Origin: a virus
Strand: one strand, 5' to 3'
IMG/VR virus record: IMGVR_UViG_3300025853_000133
Span: 1 to 50,740 of that record
DNA: 50,740 nucleotides
Shown: piece after piece, positions 39,501 to 48,321 of the stretch
Position numbering within the stretch: position 1 is the first letter of the stretch
Layout of the letters: each line of letters starts with the position of its first letter
Translations under genes and position numbers: made by a program
The notes under the pieces: generated by a model
The model's input: only the letters and a program-made list of their open reading frames with translations
What the model was told of the DNA's origin: nothing
Databases searched by the model: none

Positions 39501-40966
39501 TGTCCGCGGCCCTTGAATCTCTGCCAGATGAGGTGCTCAAGGAGATTTTGTCGCTCAAAGAAGCGCAGATTCGGCTTGAAACCCGTGAAAAGGCCCAAGA
39601 TCAGTTCATGCCCTTCGTCCACCACGTCTATGACGGGTTCATCGAAGGACGACATCACCGAATTATCGCCGAAAAGCTCGAACAAATCGCCCGAGGAGAG
39701 ATAAAACGGCTGATTGTGAACATGCCACCGCGTCATTCTAAGTCAGAATTCGCGTCTTACCTCATGCCAGCGTGGTTTTTGGGCCGAAATCCGAAGTTAA
39801 AGATTATTCAGGCGACGCATAACACCGAATTGGCGGTCAGATTTGGCCGAAAAGTACGAGATTTAATGGGATCGGAGCAATATCGTGAAATTTTTCCAGA
39901 AACACTTCTCAAATCAGACGATAAAGCAGCGGGTCGCTGGGGTACGGCAGCGGGTGGCGAATATTTCGCCGCTGGTGTGGGCGCGGCGGTCACTGGCCGC
40001 GGCGCGGACCTGTTTATCATCGACGACCCTCATTCGGAACAAGATGCCCTTAGTGAAACAGCGTTTGATCACGCTTATGAATGGTATACGTCAGGCCCTC
40101 GTCAACGTCTACAACCGGGTGGCGCGATTATTCTAGTCATGACACGGTGGGGCACGAAGGATCTCACCGGTCGATTGCTCAAAGCACAAGCTAATGACGT
40201 TATGAGCGATCAGTGGGAAGTTGTTGAATTTCCTGCAATTATGCCCTCAGACAACCCATTATGGCCTGAATTTTGGAACAAAGACGACCTGCTCAAGGTT
40301 AAGGCTGCACTGCCCGTTGCCAAGTGGAACGCGCAATGGCAGCAGCAACCGACAGCTTCAGAAGGCGCAATTGTCAAAAAGGAGTGGTGGCAAACCTGGG
40401 AAGATGAAGAAATCCCGCCTGTCAAGTATGTCATGCAGAGCTATGATACTGCGTTCTCGAAGAAAGAGACGGCTGACTACTCAGCGATCACGACGTGGGG
40501 TGTGTTTGAACCAGAAGAAGGCGGTCCAGACCATCTTATTTTACTGGATGCACGGCGAGGACGGTGGAATTTCCCAGAATTGAAGGAAATTGCCCTGGAA
40601 GAACACGACTATTGGGAGCCAGACATGGTAATTGTGGAGGCAAAAGCCTCTGGAATGCCGTTAACCGACGAATTACGCAGGACAGGCATACCTGTGATGA
40701 ATTATACTCCGTCGAAAGGTCGTGATAAAGTGACTCGGATGCACACAGTCGCCCCTCTTTTTGAGGCTGGAATGGTGTGGGCACCGGATAAAAAGTTCGC
40801 AGATGAAGTTATCGAGGAGTGCGCAGCGTTCCCGATGGGTGATCACGACGATTTTGTGGACAGCATGACGATGGCGTTGATTCGTTTTCGGCAAGGTGGC
40901 TTTATTGCACTGGCTGGAGAAGAGGAAGACGTGGAAGATATACCAAGATATAGAGAGTATTACTAA
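39500..40966 (+). CDS. terL: Terminase large subunit
   Basis: 488 residues, the DNA-packaging motor and nuclease. The ATPase has the Walker A-like NMPPRHSKSEF (about 74-84), Walker B LFIIDDPHSE (D175, D176) and a coupling motif near MTRWGTKDLTGR. The C-terminal RNase H-fold nuclease has QSYDTAFSKK and DDFVDSMTMAL (D451, D454). The HSKS variant of Walker A is common in this terminase family. It joins the portal gene by a TAATG overlap; the matching small subunit lies about 6 kb to the left in its own transcription unit. Confidence 0.95.
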   Translation: MSAALESLPDEVLKEILSLKEAQIRLETREKAQDQFMPFVHHVYDGFIEGRHHRIIAEKLEQIARGEIKRLIVNMPPRHSKSEFASYLMPAWFLGRNPKLKIIQATHNTELAVRFGRKVRDLMGSEQYREIFPETLLKSDDKAAGRWGTAAGGEYFAAGVGAAVTGRGADLFIIDDPHSEQDALSETAFDHAYEWYTSGPRQRLQPGGAIILVMTRWGTKDLTGRLLKAQANDVMSDQWEVVEFPAIMPSDNPLWPEFWNKDDLLKVKAALPVAKWNAQWQQQPTASEGAIVKKEWWQTWEDEEIPPVKYVMQSYDTAFSKKETADYSAITTWGVFEPEEGGPDHLILLDARRGRWNFPELKEIALEEHDYWEPDMVIVEAKASGMPLTDELRRTGIPVMNYTPSKGRDKVTRMHTVAPLFEAGMVWAPDKKFADEVIEECAAFPMGDHDDFVDSMTMALIRFRQGGFIALAGEEEDVEDIPRYREYY

Positions 40967-43374
40967 TGTCAGTACCTCCTGATCGAATGATGGGCATGGT
41001 GGATTCAGCTTTAGAGGCTGTTCCAGGCATGGAAGTCGAGCTACCCCAGGTTGAAGACTTTGCTGGTGGCGCGGAAATCATGGAAGATGGCGCAGGTGGC
41101 GCGATTATTCAGGCTTTGATGGGTGGCGCAGGCGGCGCAGAGGTACAGGCAGAGCAATACGACCACAACGCAAACCTTGCGGAGGTGTTGGATGATTCCA
41201 TCCTTGGAGAGATTTCGTCAGAACTTCGTGAGCATTTTGAAACAGACCAAGATTCGCGGTCCGAGTGGGAAGATGGCTACACCAAAGGACTCGATCTCCT
41301 GGGAGTCAAGTATCAGGAGCGGACACAGCCCTTCCAAGGCGCGTCAGGAGTCACTCACCCAATAATTTCAGAATCAGTAACACAGTTCCAGGCACAAGCC
41401 TACAAAGAGTTGTTGCCAGCAGGCGGCCCTGTTCGCACAAACATCATGGGCGCGAAGACCCCAGAGGTCGAGGACCAAGCAACTCGCGTCAAGAACTACA
41501 TGAACTACATGATTACAGAGGTCATGGAAGAGTTTGATCCGGATACGGATCAGATGCTGTTCTATTTGCCGCTGTCTGGATCTACTTTTAAGAAAGTCTA
41601 TTACGATGAAACCAAACAAAGACCCGTATCTCGATTTGTGCCTGCAGAAGACTTGGTTGTCCCCTACACGGCGAGCGACCTTGCTACTGCGTCGCGCATT
41701 ACACACGTTCTTCGCATGGACGAGAATCAAATTCGTAAGCTACAGGTTGCTGGTGTCTACCGAGATGTTGATGTTTCTGCTGACTATGAGAGCTATGAGG
41801 ACGAGGTTAAACAGAAAGTTCGAGAGCTGGACGGAGTAGAACGCAACGATATTGATGAGCAGCTCACAGTTCTTGAGGTGCACACTGATTTAGATATTGA
41901 AGGTTTTGAAGATACCGATCAAACTGGCGAGCCAACAGGAATCAAGCTACCGTACATCGTGACGCTTGATCTGGGTTCTGGCGAGATCCTGGCGATCCGT
42001 AGGAACTACGCAGAAGGCGACCCACTGAAGCGCAAGCAACAGTATTTCGTTCATTACAAGTTCCTTCCAGGACTAGGGTTTTATGGGTTCGGCTTGATCC
42101 ACATGATTGGAGGGCTGGGCAAAGCAGTCACTTCAATTTTGAGGCAGTTGATTGATGCGGGTACATTGGCGAACCTTCCTTCCGGCTTCAAAGCGCGGGG
42201 AATCCGAATTCGTAACGACGATGAGCCGCTTGCCCCTGGCGAGTTCCGGGATATTGATGCTCCTGGCGGAGACATACGGAATTCCATCATCCCGCTTCCG
42301 TTTAAAGAACCCTCGGGAACCCTCGCACAACTCTTAGGCGTATTGGTCGAGTCTGGCCGCCGGTTTGTATCTATTGCAGACCAGCAAGTCAGCAACATGA
42401 ACCAGGAAATGCCAGTCGGCACGACAGTGGCGATGCTTGAGCGTGGCATGAAAGTCATGTCAGCGATCCACAAGCGGTTGCATTATGCACAGAAGACAGA
42501 GTTCCGTCTAATTGCTTCAGTCATTCGTGATTACTTACCGCCAAATTATCCGTATCAGGTAACAGGTGCAGATCAAAATATTAAGCAAGCGGACTTTGAC
42601 GACCGTATTGATGTTATTCCGGTCTCTGATCCGAACATCTTTTCGATGGCGCAACGTGTCACATTGGCGCAAACGCAACTGCAATTGGCGCAATCCAATC
42701 CGCAGATGCACAACTTACACGCTGCTTACAAGCGGATGTATCAGGCGTTGGAAGTGCAGAACATTGATGAGATTTTGCCGCCGCCACCTCAACCTCAACC
42801 AACAGACCCAAGTATCGAGAATGCTCGTGCATTGGCCGGTGAGATGCTCCAGGCGTTCCCACAGCAGGATCATGACGCTCACATGAGCAATCACATTCAA
42901 TTTATGCAATTGCCGCTTGTACAGGCTTCTCCGCAGGCTTACGGCATGTTCCTGGGGCATTTACAGGAGCACGTCGCGTTTAAGGCTCGTGAGTTGATTC
43001 AGGAGCAAGTACAGCAGGCCCAGATGCAAGCACAGATGCAGGGTGTACCATTCCAGATGGCACCAGAAGACATTGAAGACGCAGTGGCACAGTTGGAAGC
43101 GCAGCTTAACGCGCAAATGCTTCAGGCATTGATGCCCCAGGGTGATCAACAAGATCCACTTGTAGCGATTCGGCAGCAAGAACTTGCAATCAAGGCGATG
43201 GAGTCAGAGCGCAAGGCTGACAAGGATGAGATAGATGCTCAACTTGAACAGCAGAAATTGATGCAGAAAGCAGCGGCAGATGCTGCTAGAATTGAGTCAC
43301 AAGAAGATATCGCGAATCAACGCGCAGCAGTAAACATGGAACGTATTAGAGTGAGCCAACGAAACAGAGGATAA
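40966..43374 (+). CDS. Portal protein
   Basis: 802 residues, the dodecameric ring for DNA entry and exit. An acidic Gly/Ala-rich N-terminus of about 75 residues precedes the core, which has KGLDLLGVKYQERTQPFQGA, PVRTNIMGAKTPEVEDQA and QMLFYLPLSGSTFKKVYYDE, typical of long marine-phage portals. The last 150 residues are a Gln/Ala/Met-rich helical barrel (QEQVQQAQMQAQMQ) ending in a charged helix. It follows terL directly. Length is at the large end for portals, in line with the podovirus type. Confidence 0.88.
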   Translation: MSVPPDRMMGMVDSALEAVPGMEVELPQVEDFAGGAEIMEDGAGGAIIQALMGGAGGAEVQAEQYDHNANLAEVLDDSILGEISSELREHFETDQDSRSEWEDGYTKGLDLLGVKYQERTQPFQGASGVTHPIISESVTQFQAQAYKELLPAGGPVRTNIMGAKTPEVEDQATRVKNYMNYMITEVMEEFDPDTDQMLFYLPLSGSTFKKVYYDETKQRPVSRFVPAEDLVVPYTASDLATASRITHVLRMDENQIRKLQVAGVYRDVDVSADYESYEDEVKQKVRELDGVERNDIDEQLTVLEVHTDLDIEGFEDTDQTGEPTGIKLPYIVTLDLGSGEILAIRRNYAEGDPLKRKQQYFVHYKFLPGLGFYGFGLIHMIGGLGKAVTSILRQLIDAGTLANLPSGFKARGIRIRNDDEPLAPGEFRDIDAPGGDIRNSIIPLPFKEPSGTLAQLLGVLVESGRRFVSIADQQVSNMNQEMPVGTTVAMLERGMKVMSAIHKRLHYAQKTEFRLIASVIRDYLPPNYPYQVTGADQNIKQADFDDRIDVIPVSDPNIFSMAQRVTLAQTQLQLAQSNPQMHNLHAAYKRMYQALEVQNIDEILPPPPQPQPTDPSIENARALAGEMLQAFPQQDHDAHMSNHIQFMQLPLVQASPQAYGMFLGHLQEHVAFKARELIQEQVQQAQMQAQMQGVPFQMAPEDIEDAVAQLEAQLNAQMLQALMPQGDQQDPLVAIRQQELAIKAMESERKADKDEIDAQLEQQKLMQKAAADAARIESQEDIANQRAAVNMERIRVSQRNRG

Positions 43375-43378
43375 CGCC

Positions 43379-43828
43379 GTGATCTTTGAGGCTATCGCAG
43401 CAGTCAAAGTAGCGAATGAAGCGATAGGGGCCATCAAAGAATTTGCAGGGCATATTCAGTCTGTTGGTGAACTAGGAAAACCGCTTTCTCAGCTTGCTGA
43501 CGCAAAAGAAGAAATACAAAAGAAGGCCGAGCAGGGCGACATGCAGGCTTTCTTTGAACTCGAAAAAATCCGACAACGTGAAGAAGAGATCCGCACCATG
43601 TTCATCTACAGTGGACGTGCGGGTCTTTGGGACGATTATCAAAAATTTATCGCTAATAGGAAGCAACTTAAAGAAAATGAACGCAAACGCATTGCCGCGG
43701 CGAAGGCCCGTAAGAAAAAGCTCATTAAAGAATGGACTCTTGGTATTGCTGTCACCGTTGCCGCTCTTTCTGCTGTTGGGCTTTGTGCTTACTTTCTTTA
43801 CTGGCTAATTACAAACAAGGGGAGCTAG
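43379..43828 (+). CDS. Small protein with C-terminal membrane helix
   Basis: 149 residues from a GTG start with GAGGAT upstream. It is a charged helical region (ELEKIRQREEEIRTMFIYSG) followed by a Lys-rich stretch and one membrane helix near the end (LGIAVTVAALSAVGLCAYFL). From memory, similar proteins follow the portal gene in cyanophages and other marine podoviruses. The single tail anchor would suit a lysis accessory or membrane-attached virion protein. Confidence 0.6.
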   Translation: MIFEAIAAVKVANEAIGAIKEFAGHIQSVGELGKPLSQLADAKEEIQKKAEQGDMQAFFELEKIRQREEEIRTMFIYSGRAGLWDDYQKFIANRKQLKENERKRIAAAKARKKKLIKEWTLGIAVTVAALSAVGLCAYFLYWLITNKGS

Positions 43829-43829
43829 A

Positions 43830-44036
43830 GTGAGCGATTTGTTTATTAGTCCCTTTCACCCTGCACATCGAAAGCCTGACGTTGTCTCCCCGGTCACCCC
43901 GAGCCAGGCTCAATCAAAAGAACTTCCAATTGACTCAAAAAAGTCCACAATAGTTTTAGAGATCTATGACAGACTTGCACGGGTTAAGGAGTATAGACAT
44001 GCTCACATGGGCACTATTTGTTATATTGTTAGATAG
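43830..44036 (+). CDS. Small phage protein, function unknown
   Basis: 68 residues from a GTG start with GGGGAG six bases upstream. A polar, Pro-rich N-terminus (SPFHPAHRKPDVVSPVTPSQ) is followed by a short helix. Its end overlaps the next gene by 38 bases in another frame. No family is recognised. Confidence 0.5.
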   Translation: MSDLFISPFHPAHRKPDVVSPVTPSQAQSKELPIDSKKSTIVLEIYDRLARVKEYRHAHMGTICYIVR

Positions 44037-44184
44037 TGAACGCTACTATGTTATGCCGAGAGGTCATTTTGTGACGATGGAGCAATGCTTTGACATGCGT
44101 GATGCATTCATGGCTACAGCTCCAGAGCCAAAAATTAACTATGAAGCAGTTTGTATTCAAACAGATCAGATTACAATGAAGTAA
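43999..44184 (+). CDS. Small conserved phage protein (61 aa)
   Basis: 61 residues from ATG 43999, fixed by AAGGAG. A short hydrophobic N-terminus (LTWALFVILLD) could be a signal or membrane segment. SERYYVMPRGHFVTMEQCFD and CIQTDQ follow, a pattern I recall from marine phages. It lies just before the holin, so a lysis accessory role is possible. Confidence 0.6.
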   Translation: MLTWALFVILLDSERYYVMPRGHFVTMEQCFDMRDAFMATAPEPKINYEAVCIQTDQITMK

Positions 44185-44198
44185 TTCTGGAGATAACT

Positions 44199-44567
44199 AT
44201 GATTGGTGTGATTAGTAAAATGCTTGGGTCAGGCAATGTCATTGAAAAAGGCATGGATCTGATCGACTCAATGCATACTTCGACAGAAGAAGAGATTCAG
44301 GCAAAAGCCAAAGCAAAAACGGACTTGCTTTCCGCTTATGCACCGTTCAAGCTGGCACAGCGTTATTTGGCGCTAATGTTTGGCCTAACATTTCTCAGCA
44401 GCTATGTTTTAGTGCTTGCGATGACAATTTCTGGGCAAGGTGACCCAGATGCAGTGACAAAGGTTATGGAGCAGTTTAGTATTAACTACGCTATGCTGAT
44501 TATTTTAGGCTTTTATTTCGGTGGTGGAGCAGTTGAAGGCTTCATGGAAAAAAAGGGAAAGAAATAA
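44199..44567 (+). CDS. Probable holin (GTA/3TM-type family)
   Basis: 122 residues from ATG 44199 with TGGAGA upstream. An amphipathic, charged N-terminal half (STEEEIQAKAKAKTDLLSAY) is followed by two membrane helices, YLALMFGLTFLSSYVLVLAM (about 56-75) and YAMLIILGFYFGGGAVEGF (about 94-112), and a basic end (MEKKGKK). This matches the holin family found with gene transfer agents and marine phages. It would open the inner membrane so that the lysozyme at 15.5 kb reaches the cell wall. Confidence 0.7.
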   Translation: MIGVISKMLGSGNVIEKGMDLIDSMHTSTEEEIQAKAKAKTDLLSAYAPFKLAQRYLALMFGLTFLSSYVLVLAMTISGQGDPDAVTKVMEQFSINYAMLIILGFYFGGGAVEGFMEKKGKK

Positions 44568-44692
44568 TGCCATATCCAAAAGGAAAGAAGAGCTATTCTC
44601 CCAAACAGAAGAAGCTCGCAAGGGTTGCACCGCCGCGTGACAAGATTACTGCAGCGGATCTGAAGAAGCTTCGCAAGAGGAAATCGAAATGA
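44567..44692 (+). CDS. Tiny very basic phage protein (41 aa)
   Basis: 41 residues starting MPYPKGKKSYSPKQKK and ending KKLRKRKSK, about 40 percent Lys and Arg. TAATG overlap with the holin and ATGA overlap with the next gene. From memory, nearly identical short proteins occur near capsid genes in several marine phages. The charge suggests DNA binding in the capsid; unproven. Confidence 0.6.
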   Translation: MPYPKGKKSYSPKQKKLARVAPPRDKITAADLKKLRKRKSK

Positions 44693-45285
44693 GTAACTGT
44701 GGTGGAAGAAAGAAGATGAAAGACGGCGGCAAGGTTGACCTTGACGAACTGACGCCGAGAATGAAAAAGAAGACTAGAGTGGGCGCGTTTAAATCTACCT
44801 ACGACGTTAAAGAAACTAGAAAGCCTAAAACAAAAGAAGAAAGGGTCGGTAAAACCCCTGAAGAGAAAATTAAGGCTAGAACAACTGAAAGAGGCCGGAA
44901 AAAGTTTGAGAAAGAGGTTCAAGAAAAAATGGGATCTTTTAAAGACGGCGGCAAGGTTAAGGTAGAGCGGATTAACAAGAAAGGCCGCACCGAAGCCGTT
45001 GAAAAGATGCTCCGCAGACTTGGTGCAATGAAGCAGGGCAGTATTCAGGAAAAGTATCCAACGAAGGGCACTCGTGGCCTTTCGTCAACTTCTGAAGGTA
45101 AAAAGCCGATGTCCGAAGCTCGGGTAAAACAAATGCAAATGCAAAAGCACCGTGATCCAGGTGCCGTTGAGCGTATGATGGAGTTTGAACGCTCCGCTCG
45201 CGAAGCAGGCTTTAAAGACGGCGGATCGGTTTGTTCTGGTGGCCGTTCTGCAATTGCTGGCAAGAAGTTTAGCGGGACATACTGA
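44689..45285 (+). CDS. Basic virion-associated protein with DGGKV/DGGSV repeats
   Basis: 198 residues, Lys/Arg-rich throughout. The motif KDGG(K/S)V occurs three times (about residues 11, 84 and 176) and splits the protein into two similar charged helical parts. The C-terminus CSGGRSAIAGKKFSGTY is a signature I recall from many marine-phage proteins of this position. Probably a DNA-binding or capsid-interior protein. Overlaps on both sides tie it to the holin-capsid operon. Confidence 0.6.
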   Translation: MSNCGGRKKMKDGGKVDLDELTPRMKKKTRVGAFKSTYDVKETRKPKTKEERVGKTPEEKIKARTTERGRKKFEKEVQEKMGSFKDGGKVKVERINKKGRTEAVEKMLRRLGAMKQGSIQEKYPTKGTRGLSSTSEGKKPMSEARVKQMQMQKHRDPGAVERMMEFERSAREAGFKDGGSVCSGGRSAIAGKKFSGTY

Positions 45286-45653
45286 TGATCAGCTTAACCA
45301 TTTCCCTGGGCGGGATGCCTGTAGACAAAATGGAAAAGACGGAGGACGGGAAAACCTGTCCTCCTGCAACAGTTGACTCAGAGGTCAACGAAGAGAACAA
45401 GCAACACGCGATTGAAGAGGCGAACTACCGTGAGCCAAACTCAGGCGCGGCGTTTGTTTTGTCTGAGACTTGTGGCACTTGTGCTGCGTATAATCAGACA
45501 CACGACATCATGGAATGTATTGGCAACAACCCACACCTGGGCTATTGTCAGATGTACAAATTCATGTGTCACGAGGAAAACACCTGTGACTCTTGGGCCG
45601 AAGGTGGTCCTATCACAGATGCTGAAGATGGATCAGAACACGATATATTATAA
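45285..45653 (+). CDS. Cysteine-rich phage protein
   Basis: 122 residues. Six Cys lie in the C-terminal half: C63 and C66 (ETCGTCAAYN), C78, C88, C95 and C101 (FMCHEENTCDSW). The spacing would bind a metal or an iron-sulfur cluster, or form disulfides in the virion. From memory, the GYCxxxxFxC...TCDxW ending is common in marine phages. ATG overlaps the previous stop. Function unknown. Confidence 0.6.
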   Translation: MISLTISLGGMPVDKMEKTEDGKTCPPATVDSEVNEENKQHAIEEANYREPNSGAAFVLSETCGTCAAYNQTHDIMECIGNNPHLGYCQMYKFMCHEENTCDSWAEGGPITDAEDGSEHDIL

Positions 45654-45655
45654 TT

Positions 45656-45868
45656 ATGGACATTGTAACTTTTGCACAAGCGATGTATAAGTCGCTTGCT
45701 GATCGTGAAGAAACGATTAGCCTTTATTTGGCAAACGGTTCGGCTCAAGACTACGAGACCTACCGCAATTTGGTTGGAGTGCTACAGGGTTTGCGCTTTG
45801 CCAAAGACGAAATGAAAGCCCTGCTGGAGAAAAGTGAAGAAGATGTCGAGCACCTCCTTAAAAATTGA
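45656..45868 (+). CDS. Small helical phage protein, function unknown
   Basis: 70 residues, fully helical and acidic (FAQAMYKSLADREETISLYL, MKALLEKSEEDVEHLL). It starts two bases after the previous stop and overlaps the GroES-like gene by 26 bases. Small helical proteins of this style before capsid genes are common; function unknown. Confidence 0.6.
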   Translation: MDIVTFAQAMYKSLADREETISLYLANGSAQDYETYRNLVGVLQGLRFAKDEMKALLEKSEEDVEHLLKN

Positions 45869-46265
45869 AGACGCATACGTTACAGAAGAAGACCGCGTCC
45901 TAGACCCCTCCCTCATAGACAAATCACTGACAGAACGGTTACCGCAGCCTACAGGCTGGCGACTTCTCGTCATGCCGTATCAAGGCAAAGCAACAACGGA
46001 CGGTGGCATTGTGTTGCCAGACGAAGTGTTGAAGCGAGAGCAGTTAGCAACGGTGGTTGCATACGTTTTGAAAGTGGGACCACTTGCATACAAAGATCCT
46101 AGCAAGTTCCAGGATAATGAACCCTGGTGCAAAGAAGGCGATTGGGTGTGCATTGGGCGTTATTCTGGTTCTCGTTTCCGTATTGACGGCGGTGAGATCC
46201 GAATAATCAACGATGATGAAGTCATCGCTACAATCCTAGAGCCAGGAGATATAATGAATGTCTGA
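45843..46265 (+). CDS. GroES-like co-chaperonin
   Basis: 140 residues from ATG 45843 (an in-frame GTG at 45834 is possible). After an N-terminal extension of about 30 residues comes the Cpn10 fold: PTGWRLLVMPYQGKATTDGG (mobile-loop region), VLKREQLATVVAYVLKVGP, then CKEEGD-type turn EGDWVCIGRYSGSRF and the ending RIINDDEVIATI. Phage co-chaperonins replace host GroES so that large capsid proteins fold in GroEL; its place just before scaffold and capsid genes supports that. Confidence 0.8.
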   Translation: MSSTSLKIEDAYVTEEDRVLDPSLIDKSLTERLPQPTGWRLLVMPYQGKATTDGGIVLPDEVLKREQLATVVAYVLKVGPLAYKDPSKFQDNEPWCKEGDWVCIGRYSGSRFRIDGGEIRIINDDEVIATILEPGDIMNV

Positions 46266-47166
46266 GGAAGATTTGAAGCAGGAAACTGCTGCACCAGAGG
46301 AAGATAATGTCGAAATTGAACTCCCAGAAACTGCTGAAGCAAGTAGTGCAGGGCACGAACGACAGGATCAAGAGTCTGAAAGAGAAGCTCAGAAACCCGC
46401 AGAAGATGAGCACGAACAGTACAGCAAGAATGTACAAAAACGCATCAAGAAGCTTACCGAAAAATATCGGCAAGAAGAGCGGGACAAAGAAGAAGCTGCT
46501 CGATTAGCTCAGGTTCTTCGTGAAGAAAACGAAAAACTGAAGGCTCAGATTGGCTCTACTCAACAGGCGCACTTGTCTGAGTACGGTAATCGTCTTGAAA
46601 ACCAGCTTAACCTGGCGAAGCAAGCTTACAAACAGGCGCACGAAGTGGGCGACACTGAAAAGTTGTTTGAAGCACAACAAGCCTTGTCGAAGATTTCTAT
46701 TGAGCAAGAACGCTATCGCCTGGCAAAAGAACGCCAGGAACGCGTTCAAGTTCAACAGCCAGAAGATTCTGGAGAAAGACGGGTTCAACAGCCCGCATCG
46801 CAGCAACAAGCTGCTCCAGAACCTGACCCAAAGGCCCAGGATTGGGCTACAAAGAACGAGTGGTTTGGTCAAGACGAGGTCATGACTTATGCCGCTTTTG
46901 GAATTCATCGTAAACTTGTTGAAGAAGAGGGATTTGACCCAACTTCTGATGAGTATTATGATGAGATTGACAAAAGGATTTCTGCGGAGTTTCCGCATAA
47001 GTTCAAAAGTCAAAAAGGTAGGAGTAGTCAGGTCGCCTCTGCTGACACTTCCGCCTCAAGAAGACCGTCAGGGCGCAGAACAGTCAAGCTAAGTCCTTCT
47101 CAAGTGGCAATGGCTAAAAAGCTTAATGTTCCGCTAGAAGAATACGCGAAGTATGTTAAGGACTAA
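46258..47166 (+). CDS. Scaffold-like capsid assembly protein
   Basis: 302 residues. An acidic N-terminus (EEDLKQETAAPEEDNVEIEL) is followed by a long coiled coil (about 55-165, KRIKKLTEKYRQEERDKEEA), a Gln/Pro linker, then DWATKNEWFGQDEVMTYAAF and a basic C-terminal region (SRRPSGRRTVKLSPSQVAMA). This is the plan of podovirus scaffold proteins whose basic end contacts the coat. It lies two genes before the major capsid protein. No protease is visible, so it may leave the capsid intact. Confidence 0.75.
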   Translation: MSEEDLKQETAAPEEDNVEIELPETAEASSAGHERQDQESEREAQKPAEDEHEQYSKNVQKRIKKLTEKYRQEERDKEEAARLAQVLREENEKLKAQIGSTQQAHLSEYGNRLENQLNLAKQAYKQAHEVGDTEKLFEAQQALSKISIEQERYRLAKERQERVQVQQPEDSGERRVQQPASQQQAAPEPDPKAQDWATKNEWFGQDEVMTYAAFGIHRKLVEEEGFDPTSDEYYDEIDKRISAEFPHKFKSQKGRSSQVASADTSASRRPSGRRTVKLSPSQVAMAKKLNVPLEEYAKYVKD

Positions 47167-47177
47167 GGAGAACTGTT

Positions 47178-47645
47178 ATGAATGAACAAAATACACGCAA
47201 ACCACGCGCAGCAACTACACGCTCAACAGAAGAGCGCAGAAAACCTTGGGCACCGCCAAGTCGGTTGGAAGCCCCTAACCCTCCAGAGGGTTATGTGCAT
47301 CGTTGGATTCGGACATCTATCCGTAATGAAGACGATTCCATGAATGTTCACAGCCGTCTTCGTGAAGGCTGGGAGCCGGTCCGGGCAGAAGAATACCCGG
47401 AATATCAATACCCCGTCATTGACGAGGGTAAACATGCAGGAGTCATTGGTCAGGGAGGCTTAATGCTTTGCCGGATTCCTGCTGAAACAGCACAAGAAAG
47501 AGCCGAGTATTACGGGACCCGGACCCGCGAACAAATGACTGCTGTTGATCAAGACATGATGAAGGAACAACATCCTTCAATGCCGATGTCGGCAAACCGA
47601 CAAAGTCGGGTAAGTTTTGGTGGTCGCACTAGCGACTCGGAGTAA
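47178..47645 (+). CDS. Conserved structural-block protein, function unknown
   Basis: 155 residues, rich in Arg, Glu and Pro (PRAATTRSTEERRKPWAPPS), with RWIRTSIRNEDDSMNVHSRL and WEPVRAEEYPEYQYPV. From memory, this protein sits between scaffold and capsid genes in many marine phages. AAGGAGAACT upstream supports the start. Probably a head-assembly or minor head component. Confidence 0.6.
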   Translation: MNEQNTRKPRAATTRSTEERRKPWAPPSRLEAPNPPEGYVHRWIRTSIRNEDDSMNVHSRLREGWEPVRAEEYPEYQYPVIDEGKHAGVIGQGGLMLCRIPAETAQERAEYYGTRTREQMTAVDQDMMKEQHPSMPMSANRQSRVSFGGRTSDSE

Positions 47646-47664
47646 TTTTACGAGGTAAAATCTC

Positions 47665-48309
47665 ATGGCAAATTCAAATGGAGCCTTCGGACTACGTCCG
47701 TATGGTATTTTAGGTTCAGCACCTAACTCCACTGGTTTGACCGAGTATCGTATCGCTTCGACAAACACAAACAAGATTTACAAGGGTATGGCAGTTATCC
47801 CTACAGCGGACGGGGTCATCGACGACCTCCAAGCAGCAACGGGCGGTACCGTATCTATCTTGGGCGTGTTTAACGGATGTGAGTACGTTAGCTCGACAAC
47901 TGGTGAAACAGTGTTCTCTAACTACTGGCCTGGTTCTGGCGCGGATGCTAACTTCCCCGTCAAAGCCTTTGTATATGACAACCCTAATCAGTTGTTCACA
48001 ATTGCTAGTTCTGGCAGCACTACAAGCTTCGATACTGAAGCAGAGTATCGTGCGACAGTCTTTGCAAACGCACAGTTTGCAAATGGCAACAGTGGTGACG
48101 ACACAACTGGACTTTCGTCAGCAACATTGAATATCTCAACAGCGAATACGACAGCAGGATTCCCGCTTCGTATCGTTGGTATTATGGATCAGGCTGAGAA
48201 CTCAGACTTTTCTGTAGATGGTATTCCAATGATTGTTCGTATCAACAACCACTTCAATGCTCCGAACGGTTCAATCGTTCAGGGTACTGTTAGTGTACTT
48301 GGCGTATAA
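47665..48309 (+). CDS. Putative head decoration / minor capsid protein
   Basis: 214 residues, beta-rich with Thr, Ser, Asn and Gly (TGGTVSILGVFNGCEYVSST, NSGDDTTGLSSATLNISTAN). Only one Cys and no helix-rich part. It lies 12 bases before the major capsid gene and would be made at similar levels. A decoration or stabilising role on the head is inferred from fold style and place. A ribosome site ACGAGGTAAA precedes the start. Confidence 0.55.
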   Translation: MANSNGAFGLRPYGILGSAPNSTGLTEYRIASTNTNKIYKGMAVIPTADGVIDDLQAATGGTVSILGVFNGCEYVSSTTGETVFSNYWPGSGADANFPVKAFVYDNPNQLFTIASSGSTTSFDTEAEYRATVFANAQFANGNSGDDTTGLSSATLNISTANTTAGFPLRIVGIMDQAENSDFSVDGIPMIVRINNHFNAPNGSIVQGTVSVLGV

Positions 48310-48321
48310 GGGGGCTAAATC

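Noticed and set aside
46504-47013. 169-residue frame antisense to the scaffold gene
   Set aside because: It mirrors the coiled-coil codons of the scaffold gene, giving Leu/Phe/Arg-rich sequence without domain features.
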